DNA of 47,128 nucleotides, taken from contig JAFUBZ010000011.1 in the NCBI GenBank assembly GCA_017459945.1, positions 1-47,128 on the forward strand, given 5' to 3'. Shown piece by piece: positions 1 to 7,669 of the stretch. Position numbers and translations under genes: made by a program. The notes below the pieces were generated by a model, which saw nothing but the letters and a program-made list of their open reading frames with translations, searched no databases and was not told the origin of the DNA. Origin of the DNA: Eubacterium sp. Lineage in GTDB: Bacteria > Bacillota > Clostridia > Lachnospirales > Lachnospiraceae. Within the stretch, counting starts at the first letter, position 1. Every line of letters begins with the position of its first letter.

Positions 1-82
1 AGCCCCGTCGACCTGCATTTTTTAAAGGAGGTTGCAGAGCCGGGCGTAGATCGTACGGTAACCTCATCCCGAGCAGGGTGAT

Positions 83-1306
83 TTACCGCGCTACATATAA
101 ACGATTGTCTTTCAGCAGTCGAAAGACTAACCGCACAAGTTTACGGGCAGTTAACGCAAGTGCACGTTTATGCTGGTGCTTATTCACCTCTTTGTGTTTG
201 AGGTGGTAGTAGCTGCTGTACTCTGCATCGCATCTTACAAGAGACATAGCTGCTTCGCCCAGGTAATACTTTAAATAACGGTTTCCGGTTTTTATAAGAC
301 GTGTATTCTGCGCCTCGAAATCACCGGACTGATGTTGAGTCCAGGCAAGCCCGGCGTATTTTGCTAACTTTGCCTGATCAGGAAAGCGGTTGATGTCACC
401 GATTTCAGCGATGATACCGGCGGAATAGACCGGTCCTATTCCCTTGACGGAAGTCAGGGTATTTGGAATCAACTGCATTTGATTGGCAATGGCCTTATCA
501 AACTCTTTGATTTGAGCCTCCAGCGCCCTCATGGCGCTTATGGATATGGCAAGCACCTGGTTCACCGAATCGTTTACTGTTTTGGGCAGACGATAGGATG
601 AACGGGCGGCTTTCTGGATGGCTTTGGCGACCGCCTCCGGATCAGAGAAATGGTTTTTCCCTTTTTTCTGGAGAAATTCGGTCAGATCATGTAAGTCCAT
701 GTAGGCAAGGGTGTCTGCGGAGTCGAACTCTTCGTAGACAGCCAGGGCGGTGGCTCCGTATTTGTCGGAGAACACCTTCTCCTGCGCAAGAGAAGAATAC
801 TTCTTGAACAGTACGTTCATAAAACGCTGCTTTTCCCGTGTCAGGTTCTGCACTGTTGTGTAACGTGCTCGTGTGAGGTTCTGGAGAGCCTTGTAGCGGT
901 AGTCATCCAGATAGACCTCTTTGTTGATTCTTCCGAAACGCAGGCAGTCCGCAATGACAAAAGAGTCCACATAGTCATTCTTGGGCAGGTCATTATAAGA
1001 TTCTTTGAACTTATTTACCTGCTTGGGATTCAGAACATGGATCTTGCGGTTGTACGGCACAAGAGAACCGTCTTCCCTCAGAAAGTAGACTAGATTGTCA
1101 CCATAGACAGAAGTAGCTTCCAGACCAATGATGACGTCTGTGAGGGCATAAGAAGAAAGCGCAGACAGGACTTCTTTGACAAGCCTTTGGGAACCGTTCT
1201 TGGAGTTTGGAACAGAAAAGTTTTTGATCTTAGTTCCATCAGGCTTCATCAGGTAGACCACGTTGTTTTTGCTGCTTACATCAATACCGACGTAAAGTGG
1301 GTTCAT
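83..1306 (-). CDS. IS110-family transposase (bridge-RNA-type recombinase)
   Basis: The product is a 407-residue DEDD transposase/recombinase of the IS110 family, which moves its element by RNA-guided recombination. The N-terminal RuvC-like domain starts with VGIDVSSKNN, holding the first catalytic Asp, followed by IIGLEATSVYGD with the Glu and a later YVDSFVIADCLRFG segment with acidic residues. The central part is helical. The C-terminal Transposase_20 domain has SVKGIGPVYSAGIIAEIG and KYAGLAWTQHQSG, where the Ser of HQSG is the likely catalytic serine. The start is fixed by an AAGGAGGTGA ribosome binding site just upstream (complement of about 1312-1322). Length is normal for the family and the frame is intact, so the element may be active. 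Confidence 0.95.
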   Translation of the reverse strand: MNPLYVGIDVSSKNNVVYLMKPDGTKIKNFSVPNSKNGSQRLVKEVLSALSSYALTDVIIGLEATSVYGDNLVYFLREDGSLVPYNRKIHVLNPKQVNKFKESYNDLPKNDYVDSFVIADCLRFGRINKEVYLDDYRYKALQNLTRARYTTVQNLTREKQRFMNVLFKKYSSLAQEKVFSDKYGATALAVYEEFDSADTLAYMDLHDLTEFLQKKGKNHFSDPEAVAKAIQKAARSSYRLPKTVNDSVNQVLAISISAMRALEAQIKEFDKAIANQMQLIPNTLTSVKGIGPVYSAGIIAEIGDINRFPDQAKLAKYAGLAWTQHQSGDFEAQNTRLIKTGNRYLKYYLGEAAMSLVRCDAEYSSYYHLKHKEVNKHQHKRALALTARKLVRLVFRLLKDNRLYVAR

Positions 1307-1317
1307 ACAAAATCACC

Positions 1318-1496
1318 TCCTTTGCACTGTATTTACGGTCAATCGGTTTGGTAATACCCACGACACCGGAGCATCGACATCCTCGCGTATAAGAATCCAG
1401 CTGGAGATGGCCTGATGCGAACCCCACTGCTAAAGGGCAGTCCAAAGGCTCCAGCAAACAGCCAGCGGTTTGAAGCTAACATCCGGTTCAGGGGAA
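1318..1496 (-). ncRNA. Candidate IS110 bridge RNA
   Basis: This is the untranslated leader between the minus-strand promoter and the transposase ribosome binding site, about 180 nt. That matches the position and size known for IS110-group bridge RNAs. Read on the minus strand it starts with a small hairpin (GTTC/GAAC, 1486-1497). A two-loop stem follows: GCTGGAG at 1449-1455 pairs with CTCCAGC at 1400-1406, CCT at 1446-1448 pairs with AGG at 1411-1413, and the tip ACTGC/GCAGT (1437-1441 with 1426-1430) encloses a large asymmetric internal loop. A second, weaker hairpin lies near 1363-1378. Target and donor guide bases cannot be assigned without the element ends. Confidence 0.6.
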
Positions 1497-1501
1497 CATA
1501 C

Positions 1502-1530
1502 TTTATATGAAGCAGCCTTAATAGGCCCAA
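1502..1530 (-). promoter_or_regulatory. Sigma-70-type promoter for bridge RNA and transposase
   Basis: On the minus strand, TTGGGC (complement of 1525-1530) is followed after exactly 17 bp by TATAAA (complement of 1502-1507). Transcription would begin near 1494-1496, at the 5' hairpin of the candidate bridge RNA. In characterised IS110 elements such a promoter can form across the joined ends of the circular intermediate. Whether the -35 here is element or flank is unknown. Confidence 0.55.
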
Positions 1531-1742
1531 CAGGAGAATAAAGAACTATTACCTGATTGACACTGTAGGCAATTATATCATGGGCATTAGCAAGCCGATT
1601 GATCGTTTGTTGTCAATGTACGAATTCACTAGATTTTGAGTTAGCAGGAAACCCTCAAATCTCAAATCTAAACTCTTATTAAAAGAGGAAAACAAGTAAC
1701 TTTAGTAACCTTATAAAACTATTATACGAGGAAGAATATTAT

Positions 1743-2678
1743 ATGAAAACCAAAGTATACATTGATGGACAGAGCGGTACGACAGGACTTCAGATCTATG
1801 ACAGGATCGGGAAGAGAGATGATCTGGAGCTGTTGCGGATCGATGAAGACAAGCGACATGATCCGGAGGAACGGAAGAAGTTCCTGAATGCAGCAGATAT
1901 TGTATTTTTATGTCTGCCGGATGATGGGGCAAGAGAAGCGGTCTCACTGATCGAGAATCCGGATGTCCGTGTGATCGATGCATCGACTGCGCATCGGACC
2001 AATGACGCGTGGGATTATGGGTTCCCGGAGCTTTCCAAAGAGCAGAGAGAAGCGATTGCAAGCAGCAAGCGTGTTGCGAACCCAGGCTGTCATGCGACGG
2101 GATTTATCTCGACTGCGGCACCGCTTGTCCGCATGGGGCTCCTGCCCAAAGATTATCCGCTGACCTGCTATTCCCTGACCGGCTATTCCGGCGGCGGAAA
2201 GAAGATGATCGCGGATTATGAAGCAGATGGAAGAAAAGAAGAGCTGGATGCACCGGGCATTTACGGGCTGACATTAAAGCATAAACATCTGCCGGAAATG
2301 CAGAAGGTAAGCGGGATCGATCATCCGCCGGTATTCCTGCCGGTTGTGGATGACTATTATAAAGGAATGGCAACGACGATCAGCCTGCAGAACCGTCTTC
2401 TGAACGGAACGCCGTCTGCTGAAGAGATCTGCGCACGCCTGCAGGAATACTATCAGGATGCGTATTTTGTAAATGTTCTGCCGTTTGGAAGTGTGAGCGG
2501 AACGATCTATGCGAACACTCTGGCAGGAACCAACAGACTGGAGATCATTGTCTGCGGACATGAAGAGCAGACAAGCATAACGGCCCGCTTCGACAACCTT
2601 GGAAAAGGTGCCTCAGGGGCCGCTGTACAAAACATGAATATTATGCTTGGGATCGACGAGCGCTGCGGCTTAGAGTAG
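1743..2678 (+). CDS. argC: N-acetyl-gamma-glutamyl-phosphate reductase (short type)
   Basis: ArgC reduces N-acetylglutamyl-5-phosphate to the semialdehyde with NADPH, the third step of arginine synthesis in the cytoplasm. The 311-residue protein belongs to the shorter ArgC class (about 310 residues rather than about 345). It opens with a nucleotide-binding segment (VYIDGQSGTTGLQIYDR), and the catalytic cysteine is C116 in NPGCHATG. The start follows CGAGGAAG at a suitable distance. The gene stands alone: no other arg gene is adjacent, and it faces the next gene tail to tail with 12 bp between stops. The upstream 200 bp may hold IS-end sequence, so its native promoter could have been disturbed. 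Confidence 0.93.
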   Translation: MKTKVYIDGQSGTTGLQIYDRIGKRDDLELLRIDEDKRHDPEERKKFLNAADIVFLCLPDDGAREAVSLIENPDVRVIDASTAHRTNDAWDYGFPELSKEQREAIASSKRVANPGCHATGFISTAAPLVRMGLLPKDYPLTCYSLTGYSGGGKKMIADYEADGRKEELDAPGIYGLTLKHKHLPEMQKVSGIDHPPVFLPVVDDYYKGMATTISLQNRLLNGTPSAEEICARLQEYYQDAYFVNVLPFGSVSGTIYANTLAGTNRLEIIVCGHEEQTSITARFDNLGKGASGAAVQNMNIMLGIDERCGLE

Positions 2679-2690
2679 CCGTGGAATGGA

Positions 2691-4583
2691 TCAGTTTCCT
2701 TCTGAAGCCGGATACCGATAGTAGGAGCCGTCTGTCAGGATCGAGATCGTATCGCCTTCGTTTACCAAAAGCATATTTAAAACATCCGCATATTTCGCGC
2801 TGTAGATGTTGTTTTCGCTATCTACAATATAAAGCCAGGTATTACCGTTTTGATCGATGGTCTCCATCTTCGAAACGGTAATTTCTTTTTCTTCGGCGTT
2901 TGCGAGATCGATCGGCGTCGGCGCATCAGCCGCTGCGTACCCGGATCCGGAAGAAGCACTTCCGCCGTTTGCAGCGGATTCGTCAGAATCTGTGCCGCCG
3001 GATGCGGAAGAACCGGTGCCATCAGAATCAACAGCGGCATCTGCTGCCGTATTGGTGTCGATCGCATCTTCTGCGGAAAGCGTACCGCCAACCAGTGCCT
3101 TGTATTTCTGGATGCAGTCATCCTGTGTGGAAGCAACTGCTACTTTATTATACTGCTCAACATTGACACAGGCATAGGCTTTGACCAGACCGCTCTTGTC
3201 CTTCAAAACCATGATATAGGTCGGATCTCCGTCCAGCAGGATCAGAGACGGGAAGGATGCTTCGTAGCGTTTTTCCTGTACTTCACCTTCTGCGGATGCC
3301 ATGGCGGAAAACTCGTCCGCACCCGCGCAGGGGATGTATTTGGTCTCGCTCGTCCGCTGGTTGGACATGATGAAGCCGATGTTGGAGCTGTCACCGTTGA
3401 CAGAAGTAATGCCGGTGTAGATCCAGATGTCGGTATCTTTTGCGATAAAGCCGTAATCAGAAAGGTAAGAACCATCCTCTGCAGATATGGAAGATTCCGT
3501 TACCTTCCGGCAGCCGCGCTGGCTCAGCTTGGAATTCCAGAATCCGTTGGAGAGCTGGCCGTACCAGTTGTACTGTGTGCAGATCAGATTTCCGTCAAAT
3601 ACATAATCCACCCATGCCGGAATTTTTTCATTTTCATACCATTGGGTCTCTCCGGTAACCGGATCGGTGATAACGGCACCGGTTACAACTGTGCCGGCAA
3701 ACAGACCGATCTTCTTTGTGACGGTGGGGGCGACAAACCACGCCTTGCCGTCTTCATCTACTTCAAAATGATATCCCCAGAAAATCTTTGTCGGATAGGA
3801 ATAGCGCAGATGCCGCATCAGGTTTTTCCGGAAGCATGCATGCGGCGTGTATTTCATGCCGTTTTCTAATTTGACGTATTCGGCGTCCATTTTGACAGGA
3901 CTGACGGTAACATATCCCGGCGTGCCGTTTTGCCGGTTGCGGAACCATTTAAAAAAGCTTGCATAGTCGAGCGGTGCGATCTTTACCGGGTCGCCCAAAT
4001 AGTTGATCTGTGTATAGTTTGTGACGGCATACTGTGAAACGACATCCGAAAGAGAACCGATCTCTCTGTCGCCGAGCTTTTCTGCAGAGGCGGTATCCAT
4101 CAGCGCGATCTTATTGGTCAGCTCCGCGTCCGGGAGCTCTGTCGCGTCTGCTTCTTCAACCTGCAGAATGCTGCTGTAGGCATTGGCATGCAGGAGCTTG
4201 GAATCCGAGAAGATCGGCACGATGCCGAGGCAGATGATCGCAACGATGATTACCCATACCGGCAGCGGGAGCTGTTTGAGAGAAGCGAATCTGCCTGACT
4301 TAGCGCCTGCTTCCTCAGAACCGGCATTGCCTTTTTTGAAACGTCTGGCTGTTTTTCTCTGCTCGGAACGGATCTTCATGTTTTCCATGAAAGAAGTCTT
4401 TCCGTAACCGCGGGAGCGCCATGCCATGATGTTTAAAGCCGTAAAGAACAAAAAGGCAAAGACAAAGACCCAGATCTCCCGGGCATGAATGTTGATCGCG
4501 GGCAGTGTTTTCCACCAGATGAACCAGAAAAGAGCTGCGATTAGGATCTCTATTATGATATGGATCGTAATCGGTTTTTTCAT
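2691..4583 (-). CDS. Large membrane-anchored protein of unknown function
   Basis: I do not recognise the family of this 630-residue protein. Two hydrophobic helices (about residues 7-25 and 35-53) and a third (about 108-126, PVWVIIVAIICLGIVPIF) anchor it. Between helices two and three lies a basic cytoplasmic stretch. The remaining roughly 500 residues would be extracytoplasmic: a large folded region rich in Trp and Tyr, then a Ser/Gly/Ala/Asp-rich linker (about 515-560), then a small beta-rich end domain (about 565-630). No catalytic motif is obvious. It is transcribed alone, convergent with argC and divergent from the thioredoxin-like lipoprotein. The frame is intact and it is a real gene by length and composition. 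Confidence 0.8.
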   Translation of the reverse strand: MKKPITIHIIIEILIAALFWFIWWKTLPAINIHAREIWVFVFAFLFFTALNIMAWRSRGYGKTSFMENMKIRSEQRKTARRFKKGNAGSEEAGAKSGRFASLKQLPLPVWVIIVAIICLGIVPIFSDSKLLHANAYSSILQVEEADATELPDAELTNKIALMDTASAEKLGDREIGSLSDVVSQYAVTNYTQINYLGDPVKIAPLDYASFFKWFRNRQNGTPGYVTVSPVKMDAEYVKLENGMKYTPHACFRKNLMRHLRYSYPTKIFWGYHFEVDEDGKAWFVAPTVTKKIGLFAGTVVTGAVITDPVTGETQWYENEKIPAWVDYVFDGNLICTQYNWYGQLSNGFWNSKLSQRGCRKVTESSISAEDGSYLSDYGFIAKDTDIWIYTGITSVNGDSSNIGFIMSNQRTSETKYIPCAGADEFSAMASAEGEVQEKRYEASFPSLILLDGDPTYIMVLKDKSGLVKAYACVNVEQYNKVAVASTQDDCIQKYKALVGGTLSAEDAIDTNTAADAAVDSDGTGSSASGGTDSDESAANGGSASSGSGYAAADAPTPIDLANAEEKEITVSKMETIDQNGNTWLYIVDSENNIYSAKYADVLNMLLVNEGDTISILTDGSYYRYPASEGN

Positions 4584-4685
4584 CAGAATCTCCTTATATT
4601 GTTATCATCAACAGAATATGTGTAATAAACGACTCATAGCTATAACAATCATGCCACAGATCATGATGTTTGTCACGAACAACAA

Positions 4686-4719
4686 TTAACCCCTGATGCT
4701 GATTGACAACAGGGGTTAA
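4686..4719. repeat. Perfect 10-bp inverted repeat in divergent intergenic region
   Basis: TTAACCCCTG at 4686-4695 is exactly repeated in inverse at 4710-4719, with a 14-nt loop. It lies between two divergent genes, so it is not an ordinary end-of-gene terminator. It could be a two-fold operator, or a leader hairpin for the minus-strand gene, where the downstream side is T-rich. Confidence 0.6.
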
Positions 4720-4749
4720 AAACAAAAAGACGTTCGTCAGGTAAAACGA

Positions 4750-4778
4750 TTGATGAATGTCAACAGTTTTTGTATTAT
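4750..4778 (+). promoter_or_regulatory. Promoter of the TlpA-CXXC-polyferredoxin operon
   Basis: TTGATG (4750-4755) and TATTAT (4773-4778) are separated by 17 bp and sit 20 bp ahead of the lipoprotein start codon, with AAAGGAGGAG in between. Spacing and sequence fit a housekeeping sigma promoter. Confidence 0.65.
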
Positions 4779-4798
4779 AGACAAAAGGAGGAGTCATT

Positions 4799-5377
4799 AT
4801 GAAGAAAATCATCGGGATGATCCTAGCATTGACAATGGTGATATCACTGAGTGCGTGCGCGGGGAATCCGCAGGAGAATACAGCCGGTAATGGAGCAGAA
4901 GAAGTGGTGGATGTTTCTGATGTGTCTGATGACAGCGCGAATACCGGAACCATTTCCAAAATGCCGGAATTTACAACGATTGACCTGGATCAGAATAAAG
5001 TCGACGATTCTATATTCGCACAGGCGGATATTACGGTCGTTAATGTCTGGGGAACGTTCTGTCCGCCGTGTATCGCCGAGCTGCCGGAGCTTGCGGAATG
5101 GTCAGAAGAACTGCCGGATAATGTCCAGATCATCGGACTGCTCGCTGATGTTCGGACACCGGAAGCTCCGGAGTATGAGACAGCCCTGGAGCTGGTCGAG
5201 CAGAATCACGTTACATATACAAACATTCTGGTGACGTCCCAGTTTGATGAAATGTTCCGTCAGCTGGTTGGTGTTCCGACGACATTTTTTGTTGATTCAC
5301 AGGGAAACATCCTGCGCGAGGCAATCATCGGAGCAGATGTAGAAGGATACAAAAAAGCAGTGGAGGAATTGCTGTGA
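4799..5377 (+). CDS. TlpA/ResA-like thioredoxin-fold lipoprotein
   Basis: This is a membrane-tethered thiol-disulfide oxidoreductase acting outside the cytoplasmic membrane. The 192-residue precursor has a lipoprotein signal ending in the lipobox LSAC (lipidated C20), a short acidic linker, and a redoxin domain whose active site is WGTFCPPC (C88, C91). A cis-Pro loop follows in GVPTTFF. Start and AAAGGAGGAG site agree. It is the first gene of a three-gene operon with a CXXC membrane peptide and a polyferredoxin. Its 3' end overlaps the next start by 4 nt, so translation is probably coupled. It likely receives electrons from the polyferredoxin to reduce an exported protein or small-molecule disulfide; the target is unknown. 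Confidence 0.9.
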   Translation: MKKIIGMILALTMVISLSACAGNPQENTAGNGAEEVVDVSDVSDDSANTGTISKMPEFTTIDLDQNKVDDSIFAQADITVVNVWGTFCPPCIAELPELAEWSEELPDNVQIIGLLADVRTPEAPEYETALELVEQNHVTYTNILVTSQFDEMFRQLVGVPTTFFVDSQGNILREAIIGADVEGYKKAVEELL

Positions 5378-5523
5378 AACGGACAGGGAGGATTGCTTTC
5401 GTCAGGACCGTTATTATCATAGGGGCAGCAGGAATGATCGCCGGTGGTATTTTCAGGGGTGAACTGTCGCTGATCTGGAATAAAGCGGTAATGATATGCT
5501 TTGAATGCATGGGTTTAGGCTGA
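5374..5523 (+). CDS. Small CXXC-motif membrane protein, CD1871A-like
   Basis: A 49-residue protein starting at GTG (5374), overlapping the lipoprotein stop as GTGA and preceded by GGAGG six bases upstream. It has one hydrophobic helix (about residues 9-26) and ends in KAVMICFECMGLG, a C-terminal Cys-x-x-Cys. It resembles the CD1871A family of tiny CXXC proteins, which I recall from Clostridia between a TlpA-like gene and a polyferredoxin gene, exactly as here. The likely role is a membrane thiol relay between its two neighbours. No biochemical function is established, so this is inference from motif and context. Confidence 0.82.
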   Translation: MKRTGRIAFVRTVIIIGAAGMIAGGIFRGELSLIWNKAVMICFECMGLG

Positions 5524-5526
5524 TAT

Positions 5527-6387
5527 ATGAAGATAAGGATTCAGATCAAAAGAAAGATCATACAGATCATTGCCCTGGCACTGACAAATCCGCATGTAGC
5601 CAATTTGGGATCCGGAAGGCTGTACAAGGGCCGATGGAAGAACTTTTGCAGTCCGGGACTGAACTGTTATTCCTGTCCCGCAGCCGGTCTTTCCTGCCCG
5701 ATCGGCGCGCTGCAGGCAGTCAATGGATCGATTGATTTTCAATGGAGCTTCTATGTGACAGGACTTCTTTGCGCATTTGGCATACTGCTTGGAAGAGCGG
5801 TATGCGGGTTTTTATGTCCGTTTGGCTTATTGCAGGAGCTTCTGTATAAAATACCATTTCCGAAAAAGAAGATTCCGTACCGGGCAAGGTATATTAAGTA
5901 TGGCATGCTGGCGGCGATCGTTCTGTTGCTGCCGGCAGTCATTACCAACGCGGCCGGTATGGGCGAGCCGTTTTTTTGTAAATTCATCTGTCCTGCAGGA
6001 ATGATCGAAGGGGGTATTCCGCTTCTGATCACACAGGCAGGGATACGGGCAATGGCAGGAAAGCTTTTTGCGCTTAAGGTGGTGATTGCCGCTGCGGTCG
6101 TCGTTGGCTGTCTGGTCAATTCCCGGTTTTTTTGCAAGGTACTGTGCCCGCTTGGCGCGTTTTACGGATTCTTTAACAAGATCAGTTTTGTGCAGTTGAA
6201 AACAGACTGCAAAGCATGTATATCCTGCGGGGAATGTTCCAAAATATGCCCCATGGATGTAGATCCCTCAAAGCATCCGAATTCCATGGAATGTATCCGT
6301 TGCGGCAAATGTATAGAAGCATGCAAAAAGAATGCGATTGCTTTTCAAAAAGTGAAAAAACAAAGAACCCAAACAGCCGGACGCTAA
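5527..6387 (+). CDS. NapH/YccM-like membrane polyferredoxin
   Basis: This 286-residue integral membrane iron-sulfur protein carries several Cys-Pro motifs at membrane boundaries (SCPAAGLSCP, CGFLCPFG, CKFICPAG, CKVLCPLG) between about four transmembrane helices. It ends with two ferredoxin-type 4Fe-4S motifs (CKACISCGECSKICP and CIRCGKCIEACKK) in the last 60 residues. Such proteins carry electrons across or along the membrane. The start is 3 bp after the upstream stop, with little ribosome binding site, so it is translationally coupled. With the CXXC peptide and TlpA-like lipoprotein it forms a plausible cytoplasm-to-outside reductant line. Its stop overlaps the convergent phosphatase gene by 4 nt. 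Confidence 0.9.
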   Translation: MKIRIQIKRKIIQIIALALTNPHVANLGSGRLYKGRWKNFCSPGLNCYSCPAAGLSCPIGALQAVNGSIDFQWSFYVTGLLCAFGILLGRAVCGFLCPFGLLQELLYKIPFPKKKIPYRARYIKYGMLAAIVLLLPAVITNAAGMGEPFFCKFICPAGMIEGGIPLLITQAGIRAMAGKLFALKVVIAAAVVVGCLVNSRFFCKVLCPLGAFYGFFNKISFVQLKTDCKACISCGECSKICPMDVDPSKHPNSMECIRCGKCIEACKKNAIAFQKVKKQRTQTAGR

Positions 6388-7109
6388 TCAGCAGTCGGCA
6401 TCCCGATCTGCTCCGTCGGGATGATCTTCCAGGGCTTATTTGAATCTGTGGGATTTGCCTCTTTTTTTGCTTGCAGGATTGTGACACCTGCGTTTGGCTG
6501 TGGGATGCAGAGCATGTAATCAAACGACCACGCGCCCAGATGGCAGAGGGCACTGCGGATCACACCGCTGTGCGCGACGATAACAAGTGGATCCGTGTGT
6601 GATTCTTCTAGGGTCAGGATTTTTTTGATCCCTCTAAGGAATCTCGCACCGGCGTCAAAAAAGGATTCCCCATCCGGTGTCTGATAGTGGATCAGGTTTT
6701 TGCCCCGCTCTTCGTATTCTTTGGGGTGTTTTTCCTGAATCTCAGTAAAGGTCATGCCTTCCCAGGCGCCGGCAGCCATCTCCATCAGGTCATCTTCCGT
6801 ATGGATCGGACCATAGCCGGTCTCTTCCTGAATGGCTTTTGCTGTTTGCTGGCATCGTGTCAGCGGACTGCTCCAGAGAGAAAAAGAGAAGTCCTGTTTT
6901 TTCAGCCATTTCCCGGCCTGATGTGCTTCGGAATGGCCTTTTTTGCTTAAGGGCACATCCAGTCTGCCGATGCATCGTATCAGATGGGCGTCCTGTATTT
7001 CGCCATGGCGCACCAAAATGATCTTGCGGCCGGACGGCGCAGCTTCCAGTTCGGAAGTGGCAAGCAGGCAGCCCGGTATCGAGAAAATATCCTGAGATGG
7101 TATGGACAT
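6384..7109 (-). CDS. Histidine phosphatase family protein
   Basis: A 241-residue member of the phosphoglycerate-mutase-like histidine phosphatases. It has the phospho-accepting motif LVRHGE, the SPLTRCQQTA segment, the acidic EMAAGAWEGMTF stretch, and the second catalytic His in VIVAHSGVIRSAL. Substrate is not predictable; relatives act on phosphosugars, cobalamin precursors or other phosphoesters. A start at 7109 is preferred over one nine codons upstream, because AGGAGG lies seven bases before it. That ribosome binding site is inside a perfect 14-bp inverted repeat. The gene is convergent with the polyferredoxin gene and divergent from the DsrE-like gene. Confidence 0.88.
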   Translation of the reverse strand: MSIPSQDIFSIPGCLLATSELEAAPSGRKIILVRHGEIQDAHLIRCIGRLDVPLSKKGHSEAHQAGKWLKKQDFSFSLWSSPLTRCQQTAKAIQEETGYGPIHTEDDLMEMAAGAWEGMTFTEIQEKHPKEYEERGKNLIHYQTPDGESFFDAGARFLRGIKKILTLEESHTDPLVIVAHSGVIRSALCHLGAWSFDYMLCIPQPNAGVTILQAKKEANPTDSNKPWKIIPTEQIGMPTAD

Positions 7110-7113
7110 GATA

Positions 7114-7167
7114 AAAACCTCCTGTAAGAAGAACATGTATGTATTCTCTTACTTTACAGGAGGTTTT
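7114..7167 (-). promoter_or_regulatory. 14-bp hairpin covering the phosphatase ribosome binding site
   Basis: The arms at 7114-7127 and 7154-7167 are perfect inverted repeats (AAAACCTCCTGTAA and its complement) around a 26-nt loop. On the minus-strand transcript the 3' arm contains AGGAGG, the phosphatase ribosome binding site, and the 5' arm contains the matching CCTCCT. A folded leader would hide the site from ribosomes. Read on the plus strand it could also act as a weak terminator. Confidence 0.65.
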
Positions 7168-7212
7168 CTTCTTTCGCAACAATTAATAGATAGGATTATC
7201 GGAATGATTCGT

Positions 7213-7241
7213 TTGACCGTATTCGCCGTGCTTTATATAGT
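7213..7241 (+). promoter_or_regulatory. Promoter for the DsrE-like and nitroreductase genes
   Basis: TTGACC (7213-7218) and TATAGT (7236-7241) with a 17-bp spacer lie 36 bp before the DsrE-like start. Both hexamers match the consensus in five and five positions respectively. Confidence 0.6.
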
Positions 7242-7276
7242 AATAAGTGGGTTAGTATATAGGAAAGGAGGCAGTG

Positions 7277-7645
7277 ATGACGGCATTTGAACAGATTGAA
7301 GAAGTGGCGGATCGACATTTGCATATCCTGTGGACAAATGCGGATCCTGATACGTCGGAACATATGGTGATGATGTATGCCACGAACGGCATGCTTCGCG
7401 GCTGGTGGGATCAGATCACGGTCATCATCTGGGGCGCGACGCAGAAGTATGTGATCAACGATGAGGCGATTCGGGCACGGATGGACATCGCAAAAAAGGC
7501 AGGCGTGACATTTTCTGCCTGCATCGGATGCGCAGTGAACCTGGGCACAAAGGACGCATTGGAAGAAATGGGGATCGAAGTAACCCCGTGGGGTGAGCGG
7601 ATTGCGTTGCTTCAACAGGAAGGGAAGCATCTGCTTAGCATATAA
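7277..7645 (+). CDS. DsrE-family sulfur-relay-like protein
   Basis: A 122-residue cytoplasmic protein with the DsrE/DsrF-like fold: an early LHILWTNADP strand, the central VIIWGATQKYVINDE, and the end segment GVTFSACIGCAVNLG, whose Cys-x-x-Cys is placed like the reactive cysteine of the family. Proteins of this family bind or pass sulfur, but stand-alone clostridial members are mostly uncharacterised. ATG at 7277 is preferred to the overlapping GTG three bases upstream, because of its distance from AAAGGAGG. It is followed at 24 bp by a nitroreductase gene, so the two are probably co-transcribed. Confidence 0.82.
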   Translation: MTAFEQIEEVADRHLHILWTNADPDTSEHMVMMYATNGMLRGWWDQITVIIWGATQKYVINDEAIRARMDIAKKAGVTFSACIGCAVNLGTKDALEEMGIEVTPWGERIALLQQEGKHLLSI

Positions 7646-7669
7646 GACAATTGAAAAAGGAGGCATATT

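Larger units (their letters stand above)
1..1540 (-). mobile_element. IS110-family insertion sequence, ends not resolved
   Basis: This is the extent of an IS110-type element inferred from its transposase gene, its structured leader and its leader promoter. IS110 elements lack classical terminal inverted repeats, so neither end can be set by eye. The short right end must lie in bases 1-82, after the transposase stop, and may begin before the window. The left end must lie between the leader promoter and argC. No target duplication was looked for, because this family usually makes none. An empty-site comparison in a related strain would fix both ends. Confidence 0.6.

Noticed and set aside
1563..1742. 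Promoter TTGACA at 1557 for argC
   Set aside because: The nearest -10-like TATATC is only 11 bp away, too close for a normal promoter.
6399..6423. 8-bp hairpin CATCCCGA/TCGGGATG at the convergent gene ends
   Set aside because: It has no T run on either side and lies in phosphatase coding sequence; it may be chance.
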